Shown piece by piece: positions 51,133 through 60,565 of a stretch of DNA of 64,000 nt. The notes below the pieces were generated by a model, which saw nothing but the letters and a program-made list of their open reading frames with translations, searched no databases and was not told the origin of the DNA. This stretch comes from Sphingobacterium cellulitidis. GTDB taxonomy: Bacteria > Bacteroidota > Bacteroidia > Sphingobacteriales > Sphingobacteriaceae. The stretch spans positions 83,612 through 147,611 of the forward strand of contig NOUX01000011.1 of assembly GCA_002245855.1 (NCBI GenBank). Direction: 5' to 3'. Every line of letters starts with the position of its first letter. Position 1 is the first letter of the stretch. A program made the position numbers and the translations under genes.

Positions 51133-52737
51133 ATGCAAAAAGGTAGAAAACGAAATATTTTTGTCGCAGCAACGTATGCTGCCACACTTCTTTTGGGATT
51201 AATCCTCGGACAGAACTACTCTGACCAAACAGGATTCAATTCCGGAGGATCCTTGGTGCCTATTGGTTTGTCGGATAATTCCTATAAAATCCAACAGGTC
51301 GTCGACTTGATCTCCAATAGGTATGTGGATAGTATCAATATGGACTCCGTCCAAAATGGAGCTATTAACCATATTATTTCTCACCTCGACCCTTATTCTA
51401 CTTTTTTGAGCCCCAATGAATCCAAAAGTCAAACCGAAGTATTGGAAGGTACTTTTGAGGGTATTGGAATGGAATACTTCAGCCTGAACGATACACTTCT
51501 TGTCGTTGGCGTTATCACTAATGGTCCTGCCGATAAAGCCGGCTTTAAAGTTGGTGACCGAATCCTGAAAATTGGTAAAAGAGATGTTTCAGGAACCTCA
51601 ATTAGCAAAGATGAGGTGGAAAAACTGATGCGTGGAAAAAGAGGATCTACAGTTTCGATGATTGTAGAAAGAGATTCCATGAAAATGCCAGGACCTTTAA
51701 AAGCCATTCGTGATCAAATCAATGTCAGTTCTCTCGATGTTGCTTACCTGATCAAACCTACCATTGGCTTTGTCCGGATTAGACGATTCTCCTTAAAAAC
51801 AGCGGAAGAATTTAAAAATGCTGTCATCGACCTGAAAAAACAAGGCGCGAAAAGCCTGATATTGGATTTAAGGGATAATGGTGGCGGATATTTCCATATT
51901 GCCATAAAAATGGCCAGTGAGTTCTTTCCTGACCAACGCTTGATGGTGTATACCGAAGGTGCGCATGAAGCTAGACAAGACTACCTTTCTGAAGGAAAAG
52001 GTAGCTACAATCATGGTAAATTGGTGATTCTGGTAAATGAAAGGACAGCTTCTGCCAGCGAAGTAGTCTCTGGAGCCGTTCAAGACTGGGATAGGGGAAC
52101 GATCATTGGTCGTAGAACTTATGGGAAAGCAACGGTACAAGAACTGTTTGACTTTTCGGATGGTTCGACCATCAACCTGAGTATCGCTAGATATTATACT
52201 CCGCTAGGTCGTAGTATTCAACGAAAATATAGTCCGAATTGGACCATCATGAATGATTATGTAAATATGTATAAAGGATTATGGTCCTTGGATACAACTT
52301 ATGCACATGCTCAATCTTATCAGACCAAATTAGGAAAGAAATTATTCAGTGGTGGTGGAATTGTGCCTGATGTCATCATTCCTGTCGATTCCAATGAAGT
52401 GAGTTTGCTCTATAAAGATCTGGTGCAATCCAGCCTTATTGAACAATTCGTGTACAGCCGTTTTACCAAGAAATTACCAGCATACTCCATAGAAAACTTC
52501 TTGCAAGGATATAACCTTCCAGATTCAGAATATAATAGCTTTATTAAATACCTGACCGACTTGGGTTGGAATATCTCCCCTCGGAAACAAAGGGATTTGC
52601 ATGACTTGATTCAAAGTGATATTGAAGCTCTATTAGGACGATATTATTTTGGAAGAGAAGCCTATTTTAAAGTAAAAAATAGATACGACGCATTTGTTGA
52701 GGCTGCCCTCAATCAATTCGGTGAAAATAATTCCTGA
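51133..52737 (+). CDS. S41-family C-terminal-processing protease (CtpA/Prc-like)
   Basis: 534 residues. An N-terminal anchor (FVAATYAATLLLGLILGQNY) places it in the periplasm. A PDZ domain spans about residues 100-190 (EGTFEGIGMEYFSLNDTLLV, GPADKAGFKVGDRILKIGKR). The protease core has KSLILDLRDNGGGYF, the nucleophile serine in VNERTASASEVVSGAVQD, and the general-base lysine in GRRTYGKATVQELF. About 130 extra C-terminal residues are typical of Bacteroidota CtpA. It trims or degrades exported proteins from the C-terminus. It converges on the EEP gene with only six bases between. Confidence 0.95.
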   Translation: MQKGRKRNIFVAATYAATLLLGLILGQNYSDQTGFNSGGSLVPIGLSDNSYKIQQVVDLISNRYVDSINMDSVQNGAINHIISHLDPYSTFLSPNESKSQTEVLEGTFEGIGMEYFSLNDTLLVVGVITNGPADKAGFKVGDRILKIGKRDVSGTSISKDEVEKLMRGKRGSTVSMIVERDSMKMPGPLKAIRDQINVSSLDVAYLIKPTIGFVRIRRFSLKTAEEFKNAVIDLKKQGAKSLILDLRDNGGGYFHIAIKMASEFFPDQRLMVYTEGAHEARQDYLSEGKGSYNHGKLVILVNERTASASEVVSGAVQDWDRGTIIGRRTYGKATVQELFDFSDGSTINLSIARYYTPLGRSIQRKYSPNWTIMNDYVNMYKGLWSLDTTYAHAQSYQTKLGKKLFSGGGIVPDVIIPVDSNEVSLLYKDLVQSSLIEQFVYSRFTKKLPAYSIENFLQGYNLPDSEYNSFIKYLTDLGWNISPRKQRDLHDLIQSDIEALLGRYYFGREAYFKVKNRYDAFVEAALNQFGENNS

Positions 52738-52743
52738 TAATTG

Positions 52744-53844
52744 TTAGTTGATGCGGAGATCCGCATAAATAGGATAGTGGTCTGAAAGCTTTCTCTTCAA
52801 AACTTGATAGTTATTGACCGCGAAATTCTTTTCACAAAAGATATAATCAATCTGTAAAATTGGTAGAAGTTCAAAATGTGTCACACCCCAACCATTCCCT
52901 CTTTCCTGAAATGCATTTTTCATATCCTTTCCGATTAGATTAACCGAATAAGACATTGGCGTATCATTAAAATCTCCCATCACAATCTTAGGGATTTTGG
53001 TCTCCTGCATATGGGCAAACAAGGATTCTGCTTGATCACTGCGTTGTTCAAATGCCCATTTTAGCTTGCGGCCAACACGTTTTGTTTTGGTTTCCTCACT
53101 ACCATCATTCGTTTTTGGGTTCTGAATAAATTCCTTGTCCTCATTCTGTAGCCCAAAGGAACGAAGGTGGACATTATAAACCCTAACCGTATCCTCATTC
53201 TTTACGATATCAACATAGATGATGCGGTTGATGCCATATTCATTCTTCTTGATTAAGCCTGAATTGATGATGGGGAACTTGGAAAAGATAACCTGACCAT
53301 ACGCATTATATTCATTCTGTTGAGAAGGGGCAAAGTAATAACTGTCAAAATTTATCTTTGATTTTATCTTTTCGCTGAATTTTTTATTTCCCTTAATGGT
53401 ACTGCTAAATTCCTGAAGGCATAACACATCGGGATCTACCTCCTTGATAATATCGGTGAATTCATCCTTAGCCGGTTTGTCGGTTTTTTCAACGGGCTCC
53501 AACATATGGACATTGTAGGTCATTACCCGCAAAGATGAATCATTCCTTGCATGTGTTTGTTCACTGTTGAAAGTCACATGTTTGGTCATCAGATTCCAAC
53601 CAATCAAAATGGCAATTAAAGAAAATAAGGAGTACTTGGGTTTGCGTAAGATCCAATAAAAGATAAAGCCCAGGTTGATCAATAAGATTGGAAGGTAGCC
53701 TAGGCCTAAAAATGAAATGGGCCAGAAGGATTTCGGATTGATAATTGAGGCAGAATAACATAAAAAAAGAGCAACGATGGCCGCCAAGTTGGCCAACATA
53801 ACGGTCTTGCTAAAAAAACCTAAATTCTTTTTCTTAATTAACAT
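52744..53844 (-). CDS. Membrane-anchored EEP-family phosphoesterase
   Basis: 366 residues with three N-terminal membrane helices (VMLANLAAIVALFLCYSASI, WPISFLGLGYLPILLINLGF, LFSLIAILIGWNLM). An EEP domain then faces the periplasm: LRVMTYNVHMLEP, DVLCLQEFSS with the metal Glu, PKIVMGDFNDTPMSY, and KLSDHYPIYADL with the terminal Asp-His. The substrate is unknown. It is the last gene of the mutL-rhomboid operon; its ATG overlaps the last base of the pseudorhomboid stop codon. Confidence 0.92.
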   Translation of the reverse strand: MLIKKKNLGFFSKTVMLANLAAIVALFLCYSASIINPKSFWPISFLGLGYLPILLINLGFIFYWILRKPKYSLFSLIAILIGWNLMTKHVTFNSEQTHARNDSSLRVMTYNVHMLEPVEKTDKPAKDEFTDIIKEVDPDVLCLQEFSSTIKGNKKFSEKIKSKINFDSYYFAPSQQNEYNAYGQVIFSKFPIINSGLIKKNEYGINRIIYVDIVKNEDTVRVYNVHLRSFGLQNEDKEFIQNPKTNDGSEETKTKRVGRKLKWAFEQRSDQAESLFAHMQETKIPKIVMGDFNDTPMSYSVNLIGKDMKNAFQERGNGWGVTHFELLPILQIDYIFCEKNFAVNNYQVLKRKLSDHYPIYADLRIN

Positions 53845-54719
53845 TATTCTTGCTCTTCTCTACTTACCCTAAACAGGATTTCTTTTTCCCGTGAAGATAG
53901 ACTTTCATAACCATTTTGAGAAATTTTATCCAAAATTTCATCGATTACCTCTTGATTTGGTAAATCCCCTTTATAGCTTTTATAAGTAGGTGCTTTCTTG
54001 ACCGTATGGACCACACGGAGCTTCTTTTTCGGGCTGAATACAAATAGCTTGCTCAAGTCTCTTCCAGCTTGTAATTGATACATAAATGTTATACCCCACA
54101 AGATGGCCAATGGGAAGGCTGCAGCAGCTGCCCGGTTGGCAAATACATAAAATAACAATTGCAGCGCAAAGAATATGATTGCTATTGTCCGAAACTTGAC
54201 GATCCCAAAAAGAAATAACCTGATTTCCATCTTGGGAATCAAAACCAATAAGCTTGCCACCACGGCAGCTAAACCCATGGAGTTAGAAAATAAATAGGGA
54301 ATCGGACCTACAGCCAAAAAATTTAATTCGGATAATGCCAAAAAGCTAATTCCTGATATTACAAATGCACCCAGAAAGACAGTCAGAAATTGTCTTTTAT
54401 TCAAGAAGTTTAAAAAAGTGCTGCCCATCCAATATAACCAGAGGCAATCAAAAACAAAATTGAACAAGCCTATGTAAACAAAGGGATAGGTTATCAGTGT
54501 CCATGGCCTCACAATAAAATCTGAAAAATTATTGGGTAGGGTAAGGTTGGTCAGCATCCAATCATAAAGCGGAAATTTAATAACCTCAAGGTCTACTAAT
54601 AAATCCGCAATATGGATGAGTATAAATAAAAAGATTTGAATGGATAGAATATAAGGAATAGGAGAACCTGTTTGATAGGTAGTCCTTAAGAACGTCTTTA
54701 TTCCGTTTTCCTTTTTCAT
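53844..54719 (-). CDS. Catalytically inactive rhomboid-like membrane protein
   Basis: 291 residues. Six hydrophobic segments follow the rhomboid layout, including FIVRPWTLITYPFVYIGLF (the counterpart of WRxxTxxFxH, where His is replaced by tyrosine) and MGSTFLNFLNKRQFLTVFLG. The protease motif GxSG is replaced by FSNSMGLAAV. The helix that should carry the catalytic histidine reads AAFPLAILWGITFMY, with no His. It is therefore a pseudoprotease. The C-terminal 80 residues are cytoplasmic and helical (NQEVIDEILDKISQNGYESL, SSREKEILFRVS). It is encoded 16 bp after an intact rhomboid and may act as its partner or regulator. Confidence 0.85.
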   Translation of the reverse strand: MKKENGIKTFLRTTYQTGSPIPYILSIQIFLFILIHIADLLVDLEVIKFPLYDWMLTNLTLPNNFSDFIVRPWTLITYPFVYIGLFNFVFDCLWLYWMGSTFLNFLNKRQFLTVFLGAFVISGISFLALSELNFLAVGPIPYLFSNSMGLAAVVASLLVLIPKMEIRLFLFGIVKFRTIAIIFFALQLLFYVFANRAAAAAFPLAILWGITFMYQLQAGRDLSKLFVFSPKKKLRVVHTVKKAPTYKSYKGDLPNQEVIDEILDKISQNGYESLSSREKEILFRVSREEQE

Positions 54720-54735
54720 ATTCTAGGATACAATC

Positions 54736-55452
54736 TTAATAATAATTTGTTCGTTTAATCCCCCACATTTTTAACAGGATAAATCCAAATAATGCACCTC
54801 CAACGTGTGCTAGATGGGCAATGGATCCACCTGTATTGGAGAAGCCTAAAAACAATTCAATAACAATTAAAATCGGAATAAAATATTTCGCTTTAATTGG
54901 AATTGGTAAAAAGATCAACATCAATTCTGCATTAGGGAATAAGAAACCATACGCTAATAATAACCCATAAATTGCTCCAGATGCTCCAACCATTGGCGTT
55001 CCATAAATCGAAAGCAAAGTTCCTAATTGATCTTGCGTAATTGGCAAGTTGGTAGAAACCATTCCAGTGGTATAATTAAAGTTTAAGAATTGGGAGGCCT
55101 TGATGGTTCCTGCAATATTGTATACTTCGAAGGCTTGGATTCCATATTGTAAAATCAAAGCTCCTAATCCACAAATGATATAATAATTTAAAAAGCGTTT
55201 TGGCCCCAATATTCTTTCTATTACAGAACCAAACATCACTAAGGCAAACATATTAAAGAAAATATGACCAAAGCCGCCATGCATAAACATGTAAGTAATA
55301 ACTTGCCAAATCTTGAAAAATGGGGAGTCCGGATAAAATACACCAAAGAATCGTGTGGCATTATCAAAAATCATGGTCCCAATAAAACAGACGATATTGA
55401 TGATCAAAAGGTTTTTGGTGACTGTTGGTAAATTTCCAAAGAGGTTATTCAT
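54736..55452 (-). CDS. Rhomboid-family intramembrane serine protease
   Basis: 238 residues with six to seven membrane helices. Catalytic motifs are intact: KIWQVITYMFMHGGFGHIFF (WRxxT...H region), the nucleophile serine in MVGASGAIYGLLLAYG, and the catalytic His in IAHLAHVGGALFGF. The long loop after helix 3 (IAGTIKASQFLNFNYTTGMV) is a Bacteroidota feature. It cleaves transmembrane helices of unknown substrates. Encoded 15 bp downstream of mutL and upstream of a rhomboid lacking these residues. Confidence 0.94.
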   Translation of the reverse strand: MNNLFGNLPTVTKNLLIINIVCFIGTMIFDNATRFFGVFYPDSPFFKIWQVITYMFMHGGFGHIFFNMFALVMFGSVIERILGPKRFLNYYIICGLGALILQYGIQAFEVYNIAGTIKASQFLNFNYTTGMVSTNLPITQDQLGTLLSIYGTPMVGASGAIYGLLLAYGFLFPNAELMLIFLPIPIKAKYFIPILIVIELFLGFSNTGGSIAHLAHVGGALFGFILLKMWGIKRTNYY

Positions 55453-55467
55453 ATATTTTTCTCAATC

Positions 55468-57333
55468 TTAAATAATTCTGCTAAAGCGTTCTGCAAGCTC
55501 CTGCAAGGTGTATGTTATAATGACAGGTCTTCCTGATAGGGAAATGTTTGGCGATTCACAAGCAAACAGCCTATCAATCAAATCTGCCATCCCTTCATTC
55601 TCTAATTTCGTGCCCGGTTTTATAGCCGCATTCTTCGCTAAACTTTTTGCCAATCGTTCGCGTTTATTCAAGCGTAAATCGCTCTGATTCTTGAAATCTT
55701 CCAACAACTTCTCAATAATCTGCCCCTCATTGATGTTTTCTAAATCCGCAGGAATTCCATCTACAATATACGTAGTTTTCCCAAATGCTCGCAACTGAAA
55801 TCCTAAGGCATGAATCTCCGGTAGAATTTCTTGAACCAAAGCAAAGTCGGCTGAGTTTAATTCCACTGTTTGTGGGAATAAACTCTGTTGACTGGACCCT
55901 TGATTCTGTTGCAATTGTTGCTGAAACTGCTCAAATAAAATTCGCTCATGAGCTGCCTGCTGATCAATCAACATATATCCCGAATGAATTTGGGACACTA
56001 TATAACGATTATGAAGCTGAAAAAATTGCTTCTTCGGCTGGTCTGAGGCCTGTATAATTGGGGACTCTGCCCTCGCTTCAGGCTCTTCTGGCAATAAACT
56101 CAGTTGTTCTGAATCCTCTGATTCTGTGATTTCGTACAAGCTATCCCAATTTTGTGGAATACTGGTCTTGCGTTCGATCTGCTCCGGGAAGTTGTATTTC
56201 CGCGGTTGCTTCGGCATGCCATCATCAAAGGGATTGAAATTCGGATTGAAATTAATGGTCGGAGCCTGAATTTCATCCAATGGCTTCGGCGTAATCAAAT
56301 CATTAAAACCAGTTTCTTGTTCAAAGTCCAAGGATGGCGCAATATTATATCGACCAATACTACGCTTTACGGCTGAACGTAAAATAGCATAGATGGCTTT
56401 ATCATCTTCATATTTGATTTCCGTCTTGGTAGGGTGCACGTTGATATCTATCTTGGAAGGATCGATGTCAATGAACAATACATAGAGTGGGAAGGTATCT
56501 GCCGGTAGAATTTCCTCATAGGCATTCATGACCGCATGATTCAAATAGGGGTCCTTGATATATCGGTTGTTGACGAAGAAAAACTGTTCTCCGCGGGTTT
56601 TCTTGGCAAACTCTGGCTTCCCAATAAATCCCTTGATATTAATGATCGTCGTGGTTTCTTCGACTGGAACCAAGCGTTGGTTGTAATTATTGCCAAATAG
56701 ATGAACAATGCGTTGTTTCAAGGTTTCCTTTGGAAGATGAAACAGTTCATTGCCATCACTATGGAATGTGAAGAAAATTTCGGGATGCGCTAAGGCTATT
56801 CGTTGAAACTCGTCAATGATATGTCTTAACTCAACGGAATTGCTTTTTAAAAAGTTCCTTCGCGCTGGGATATTATAAAATAGGTTCTTCACGGAAATGC
56901 TGGTGCCAGCAGGTGCCTGATCTGGATATTGTTGAATCACTTCCGATCCTTCGATCTCAATCACTGTACCGAGCTCATCCTCAATCCTTCTGGTCTTAAG
57001 TTCCACGTGGGCGATTGCCGCAATGGAAGCCATGGCCTCCCCACGAAATCCCATCGTTCGAATGGCAAATAAGTCTTCTGCTTTCCGAATTTTAGAGGTA
57101 GCATGGCGCTCAAAGCATAGTCGAGCATCCGTCACACTCATTCCACAGCCGTTATCAATAACTTGAATCAACGACTTTCCAGCATCCTTTATAATTAATT
57201 TTATATGATCCGCTCCCGCATCAATAGCGTTCTCCATTAACTCCTTAATTGCTGATGCAGGGCGTTGAACAACCTCACCCGCCGCAATCTGATTTGCTAC
57301 TGAATCTGGAAGCAATTGAATAATATCCGACAT
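55468..57333 (-). CDS. mutL: DNA mismatch repair protein MutL
   Basis: 621 residues. The GHKL ATPase has ELMENAIDAGADHIKL, VIDNGCGMSVTDARL, and TMGFRGEAMASIAAI. A Gln/Pro-rich linker spans about residues 330-430. In the C-terminal dimer domain the metal motif DQHA(x)2E(x)4E appears as LIDQQAAHERILFEQF, with His changed to Gln, and the CPHGRP motif of endonuclease-type MutL reads SLSGRP. The nicking activity is therefore doubtful. No mutS or mutH is in the window. The first gene of a four-gene operon whose other members are membrane proteins. Confidence 0.96.
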   Translation of the reverse strand: MSDIIQLLPDSVANQIAAGEVVQRPASAIKELMENAIDAGADHIKLIIKDAGKSLIQVIDNGCGMSVTDARLCFERHATSKIRKAEDLFAIRTMGFRGEAMASIAAIAHVELKTRRIEDELGTVIEIEGSEVIQQYPDQAPAGTSISVKNLFYNIPARRNFLKSNSVELRHIIDEFQRIALAHPEIFFTFHSDGNELFHLPKETLKQRIVHLFGNNYNQRLVPVEETTTIINIKGFIGKPEFAKKTRGEQFFFVNNRYIKDPYLNHAVMNAYEEILPADTFPLYVLFIDIDPSKIDINVHPTKTEIKYEDDKAIYAILRSAVKRSIGRYNIAPSLDFEQETGFNDLITPKPLDEIQAPTINFNPNFNPFDDGMPKQPRKYNFPEQIERKTSIPQNWDSLYEITESEDSEQLSLLPEEPEARAESPIIQASDQPKKQFFQLHNRYIVSQIHSGYMLIDQQAAHERILFEQFQQQLQQNQGSSQQSLFPQTVELNSADFALVQEILPEIHALGFQLRAFGKTTYIVDGIPADLENINEGQIIEKLLEDFKNQSDLRLNKRERLAKSLAKNAAIKPGTKLENEGMADLIDRLFACESPNISLSGRPVIITYTLQELAERFSRII

Positions 57334-57339
57334 AATCTA

Positions 57340-57347
57340 CAAAGGTA
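57340..57347 (-). promoter_or_regulatory. -7 promoter box of mutL operon
   Basis: TACCTTTG on the minus strand fits TAnnTTTG and ends six bases before the mutL ATG, leaving room for a leader of only a few bases. Confidence 0.45.
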
Positions 57348-57519
57348 CAAAAATGACTCCAATCGACCGGATTTTCAGTGCCACTCTTTACCCAATTTTT
57401 TGTTAAAAGTTGCATGATTTTGAATTGTCTAAAAGATATAATTATAACCTGTTGGAAATAAGGTCGGAAGAAATGTTATGGGAACATTTTTTATCTCCCC
57501 CGCAAGGGAATCAGCTTAA

Positions 57520-57557
57520 AAAATAAAATCCCGACCTTTCGACCGGGATTTTATTTC
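57520..57557 (-). terminator. Terminator of the lysine catabolic gene pair
   Basis: A 13-bp stem (57521-57533 with 57544-57556, core AAAATCCCG) around a ten-base loop, immediately downstream of the lysine transaminase gene on the minus strand. The flanking A-rich and T-rich arms suit termination in that direction. Confidence 0.8.
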
Positions 57558-57562
57558 TTTTA

Positions 57563-58855
57563 TTAATCAACCACTTTGTCTACGATAGAAATCGCTTTAT
57601 CTAAGTCTTCTTTGCTCACGGTCAGGTGTGGTCTGAAACGAATACTACGCTCTCCACATCCTAAAATCAACATATTTTCTTTCATCGCTGCATCCACAAA
57701 TTTATCTCTTGCCTCTGGCGTTGGTAAATCAAATGCTACTAATAAACCTTTTCCTCTGACATTGCTGATGGATGGATGTTTTTCGGATAATTCCAACAAT
57801 TTTACCTGTAAGTATTCTCCTAATGTTTCAGCTTTATTCACCAAGCCTTCTTTTTCAATAATTTCCAAGATGAGTTTAAAACGGATCATATCCACTAAAT
57901 TCCCACCGAAGGTCGAATTAATACGGCTGGATTCTTGGAAAACATTCTTTTCTACACGATCAAACTTCGTCTTGTTTGCCAAAATACCACAAACCTGAGT
58001 TTTCTTGCCAAAGGAAATCACATCCGGAACAATGCCATAATGTTGATAACACCACATTTTTCCAGTCATGGCAATTCCTGTTTGGACTTCATCCAATATT
58101 AAGATAATATCATTTTTATCACAAATCTCTCTTAATTTAACAAAGAACTCCTTGCGGAAATGATTGTCACCACCTTCGGCTTGAATAGGTTCAAGGATCA
58201 AGCAGGCAATATCATTAGGGTTGTTGGCAATTGCAGTTTCAATTTCTTGGATCGCTTGTTTCTCTAATTCAATGGTGTTGGCAACCGACTCTTCCGTTAA
58301 TGGGAAGGTTAATTTCGGATTGCTGATTCTTGGCCAATTGAATTTTGGGAAGTACATATACTTCCTTGGATCTTTCGTGTTTGTTAAGGATAGGGTATAA
58401 CCTGTTCTTCCGTGGAATGCTTGTTTGAAGTGAATCACCTGGCTTGCCTCTTGTTCGATTCCTTTTGAAAGATTTAAGCGGGTCTTCCAATCAAAAGCTG
58501 CTTTTAGTGCGTTTTCAACTGCCAATCCACCACCATCAATGAAAAAACAATAGCTTAATTCCTGTGGAATGCCCACGCGTTCAAAAACATCCATGAAATC
58601 TGCATACTCATCTGGATAGATATCCGATAAAGCTAATTTATTAATGGATACTTTCTCCAATTGCTTCTCATTGGCTAGTATATAAGGATGGTTGTATCCT
58701 ACTGGTGATGATGCGAACATGCTGAACATGTCCAAATATTCCTTGCCATCAATGTCAACAATGTATGAACCATGAGATTTCTCTAGGTCCATAACCACTG
58801 GAAGTCCATCGGCTAAGATATGTTTTGCTAATCTTTTATGTGTTTCTCTTATCAT
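57563..58855 (-). CDS. lat: L-lysine 6-transaminase
   Basis: Class III PLP aminotransferase of 430 residues converting L-lysine and 2-oxoglutarate to 2-aminoadipate 6-semialdehyde and glutamate. The N-terminus (RETHKRLAKHILADGLPVVM, then FSMFASSPVGYNHPYI) is typical of Lat rather than other omega-aminotransferases. The PLP-Asp is in ILILDEVQTGIAMTGKMW, and the Schiff-base lysine in DVISFGKKTQVCGIL. The next upstream gene encodes the dehydrogenase for its product, 23 bp away on the same strand. The first step of lysine breakdown. Confidence 0.95.
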   Translation of the reverse strand: MIRETHKRLAKHILADGLPVVMDLEKSHGSYIVDIDGKEYLDMFSMFASSPVGYNHPYILANEKQLEKVSINKLALSDIYPDEYADFMDVFERVGIPQELSYCFFIDGGGLAVENALKAAFDWKTRLNLSKGIEQEASQVIHFKQAFHGRTGYTLSLTNTKDPRKYMYFPKFNWPRISNPKLTFPLTEESVANTIELEKQAIQEIETAIANNPNDIACLILEPIQAEGGDNHFRKEFFVKLREICDKNDIILILDEVQTGIAMTGKMWCYQHYGIVPDVISFGKKTQVCGILANKTKFDRVEKNVFQESSRINSTFGGNLVDMIRFKLILEIIEKEGLVNKAETLGEYLQVKLLELSEKHPSISNVRGKGLLVAFDLPTPEARDKFVDAAMKENMLILGCGERSIRFRPHLTVSKEDLDKAISIVDKVVD

Positions 58856-58878
58856 AATCGTTTATAATTCAATTCTGT

Positions 58879-60408
58879 TTATAGGTCAAATTTAATTCCT
58901 TGCGCCAACGGTAGGCTCGTCGTATAATTAATGGTATTGGTTTGCCTACGCATATACACTTTCCACGCATCCGATCCGGATTCACGGCCACCGCCAGTAT
59001 CTTTTTCTCCTCCGAAAGCGCCACCAATTTCAGCACCTGAAGTTCCGATATTGACATTGGCAATACCACAATCCGAACCATTCTGGCTCAGGAATAATTC
59101 AGCCTCACGAAGACTGTTCGTCATGATCGCTGAAGAAAGCCCTTGTTTAACGCCATTTTGTAAGCTGATGGCTGCATCAACTTCACCACTGTATTTTATT
59201 AAATATAAAATCGGGGCAAAGGTCTCATGTTGAACGATTTCATAGTGGTTCTCCACTTCAGCAATCACCGGAGTAACATAACATCCGCTTTCATAGCCTT
59301 CGCCTTTTAATAACTCGCCTTTGGTTAATAATTTACCACCTTCTGCTTTGATCTTATCCAAGGCATCCAAGTACATGTCTACTGCCGCGGTGTCAATCAA
59401 AGGTCCCATGTGATTTTTGCTATCCAAGGGATCTCCAATCTTGATTTGCTTATAGGCATCAACCAATGATTTTTTCACTTTATCGTAAATACTTTCATGG
59501 ATAATTAAGCGTCTGGTACTGGTACAGCGTTGACCTGCAGTTCCTACCGCGCCAAATACAGCACCAATAATGGTCATTTTAAGATCCGCACTAGGACTCA
59601 CAATGATGGCATTATTTCCACCTAGCTCCAATAAGGATTTTCCTAAACGCTTCGCAACTACTGTCGCTACTTCCTTGCCCATTCGGGTTGAACCCGTTGC
59701 GGAAATTAATGGAAGTCGCTCATCCTCGGATAACCATTTGCCAACCTCAGCATCACCAACAACCAAAGAAGAGATTCCTTCTGGTAATTTGTTTGCTTTT
59801 AAAATCTCAGCAATAATATGTTGACATGCTACGGCACATAAAGGTGTTTTTTCGCTCGGTTTCCATACCACAACATCTCCACAAACTAAAGCTAAAGCCG
59901 CATTCCAGGACCAAACGGCTACTGGAAAGTTAAATGCAGTAATGATTCCTACGATTCCTAGTGGATGATATTGATCATACATCCGATGGCCTGGACGCTC
60001 CGAATGGATGGTATTCCCGTATAATTGTCTTGATAGTCCTACTGCAAAATCACAGATGTCAATCATTTCCTGAACCTCGCCCATTCCTTCCTGATAGGAT
60101 TTCCCCATTTCATAGGAAACTAATTTCCCAAGGACTGGCTTTAATTCACGTAATTTATCACCTAATTGACGGACAATCTCACCACGCTTTGGTGCCGGAA
60201 TATCCCTCCATAATAATTTTGCCTTTTCAGCCTCTTGTATAACTTTTTCGTATTCTTTCTCTGTTGTGCTCCTAACCTTTGCGATTAGCTTCCCATTCGT
60301 TGGAGAATAGGATTCAATCAACTCACCCTTTGCAAACCATTTGTTACCCGTAGAGGTTCCTAGGTTCTCTGCTTCGATTCCAAGTGCTTTTAATTCTTTT
60401 GATGTCAT
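58879..60408 (-). CDS. 2-aminoadipate-semialdehyde dehydrogenase (ALDH7-like)
   Basis: 509 residues. Oxidises the semialdehyde/piperideine-6-carboxylate produced by Lat to 2-aminoadipate with NAD(P). ALDH motifs: PLGIVGIITAFNFPVAVWSW, LLELGGNNAIIVSPSADL with the general-base Glu, and GTAGQRCTSTRRLIIHES with the catalytic Cys. The ALDH7-type QRC context and ENHYEIVQHETFAPILYL support antiquitin-like specificity. Encoded directly before lat; glutaryl-CoA dehydrogenase of the same pathway is divergent. Upstream TCGAA repeats may be regulatory. Confidence 0.93.
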   Translation of the reverse strand: MTSKELKALGIEAENLGTSTGNKWFAKGELIESYSPTNGKLIAKVRSTTEKEYEKVIQEAEKAKLLWRDIPAPKRGEIVRQLGDKLRELKPVLGKLVSYEMGKSYQEGMGEVQEMIDICDFAVGLSRQLYGNTIHSERPGHRMYDQYHPLGIVGIITAFNFPVAVWSWNAALALVCGDVVVWKPSEKTPLCAVACQHIIAEILKANKLPEGISSLVVGDAEVGKWLSEDERLPLISATGSTRMGKEVATVVAKRLGKSLLELGGNNAIIVSPSADLKMTIIGAVFGAVGTAGQRCTSTRRLIIHESIYDKVKKSLVDAYKQIKIGDPLDSKNHMGPLIDTAAVDMYLDALDKIKAEGGKLLTKGELLKGEGYESGCYVTPVIAEVENHYEIVQHETFAPILYLIKYSGEVDAAISLQNGVKQGLSSAIMTNSLREAELFLSQNGSDCGIANVNIGTSGAEIGGAFGGEKDTGGGRESGSDAWKVYMRRQTNTINYTTSLPLAQGIKFDL

Positions 60409-60425
60409 AATATGGTTTATATTAT

Positions 60426-60478
60426 TCGAAATTTTTATAAATATAGAGAATATCTTTTGTTTTCGAATGGATTTGGTC
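60426..60478. promoter_or_regulatory. Repeated TTCGAA motifs between divergent lysine-catabolic genes
   Basis: ATTCGAAA at about 60426 and TTTTCGAAT at about 60457 form an inverted pair, and a third GTCGAATTT follows at about 60477. They lie within 70 bp of the dehydrogenase start and upstream of the divergent gcdH. A shared operator is possible; no regulator gene is adjacent. Confidence 0.3.
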
Positions 60479-60565
60479 GAATTTATTTTGTAATTTGGGA
60501 CTGTATAAAAAGTTAATAAATAACCATTAAATTTATTTTCTCAAACCTCAATTTCAAATCTAGTT

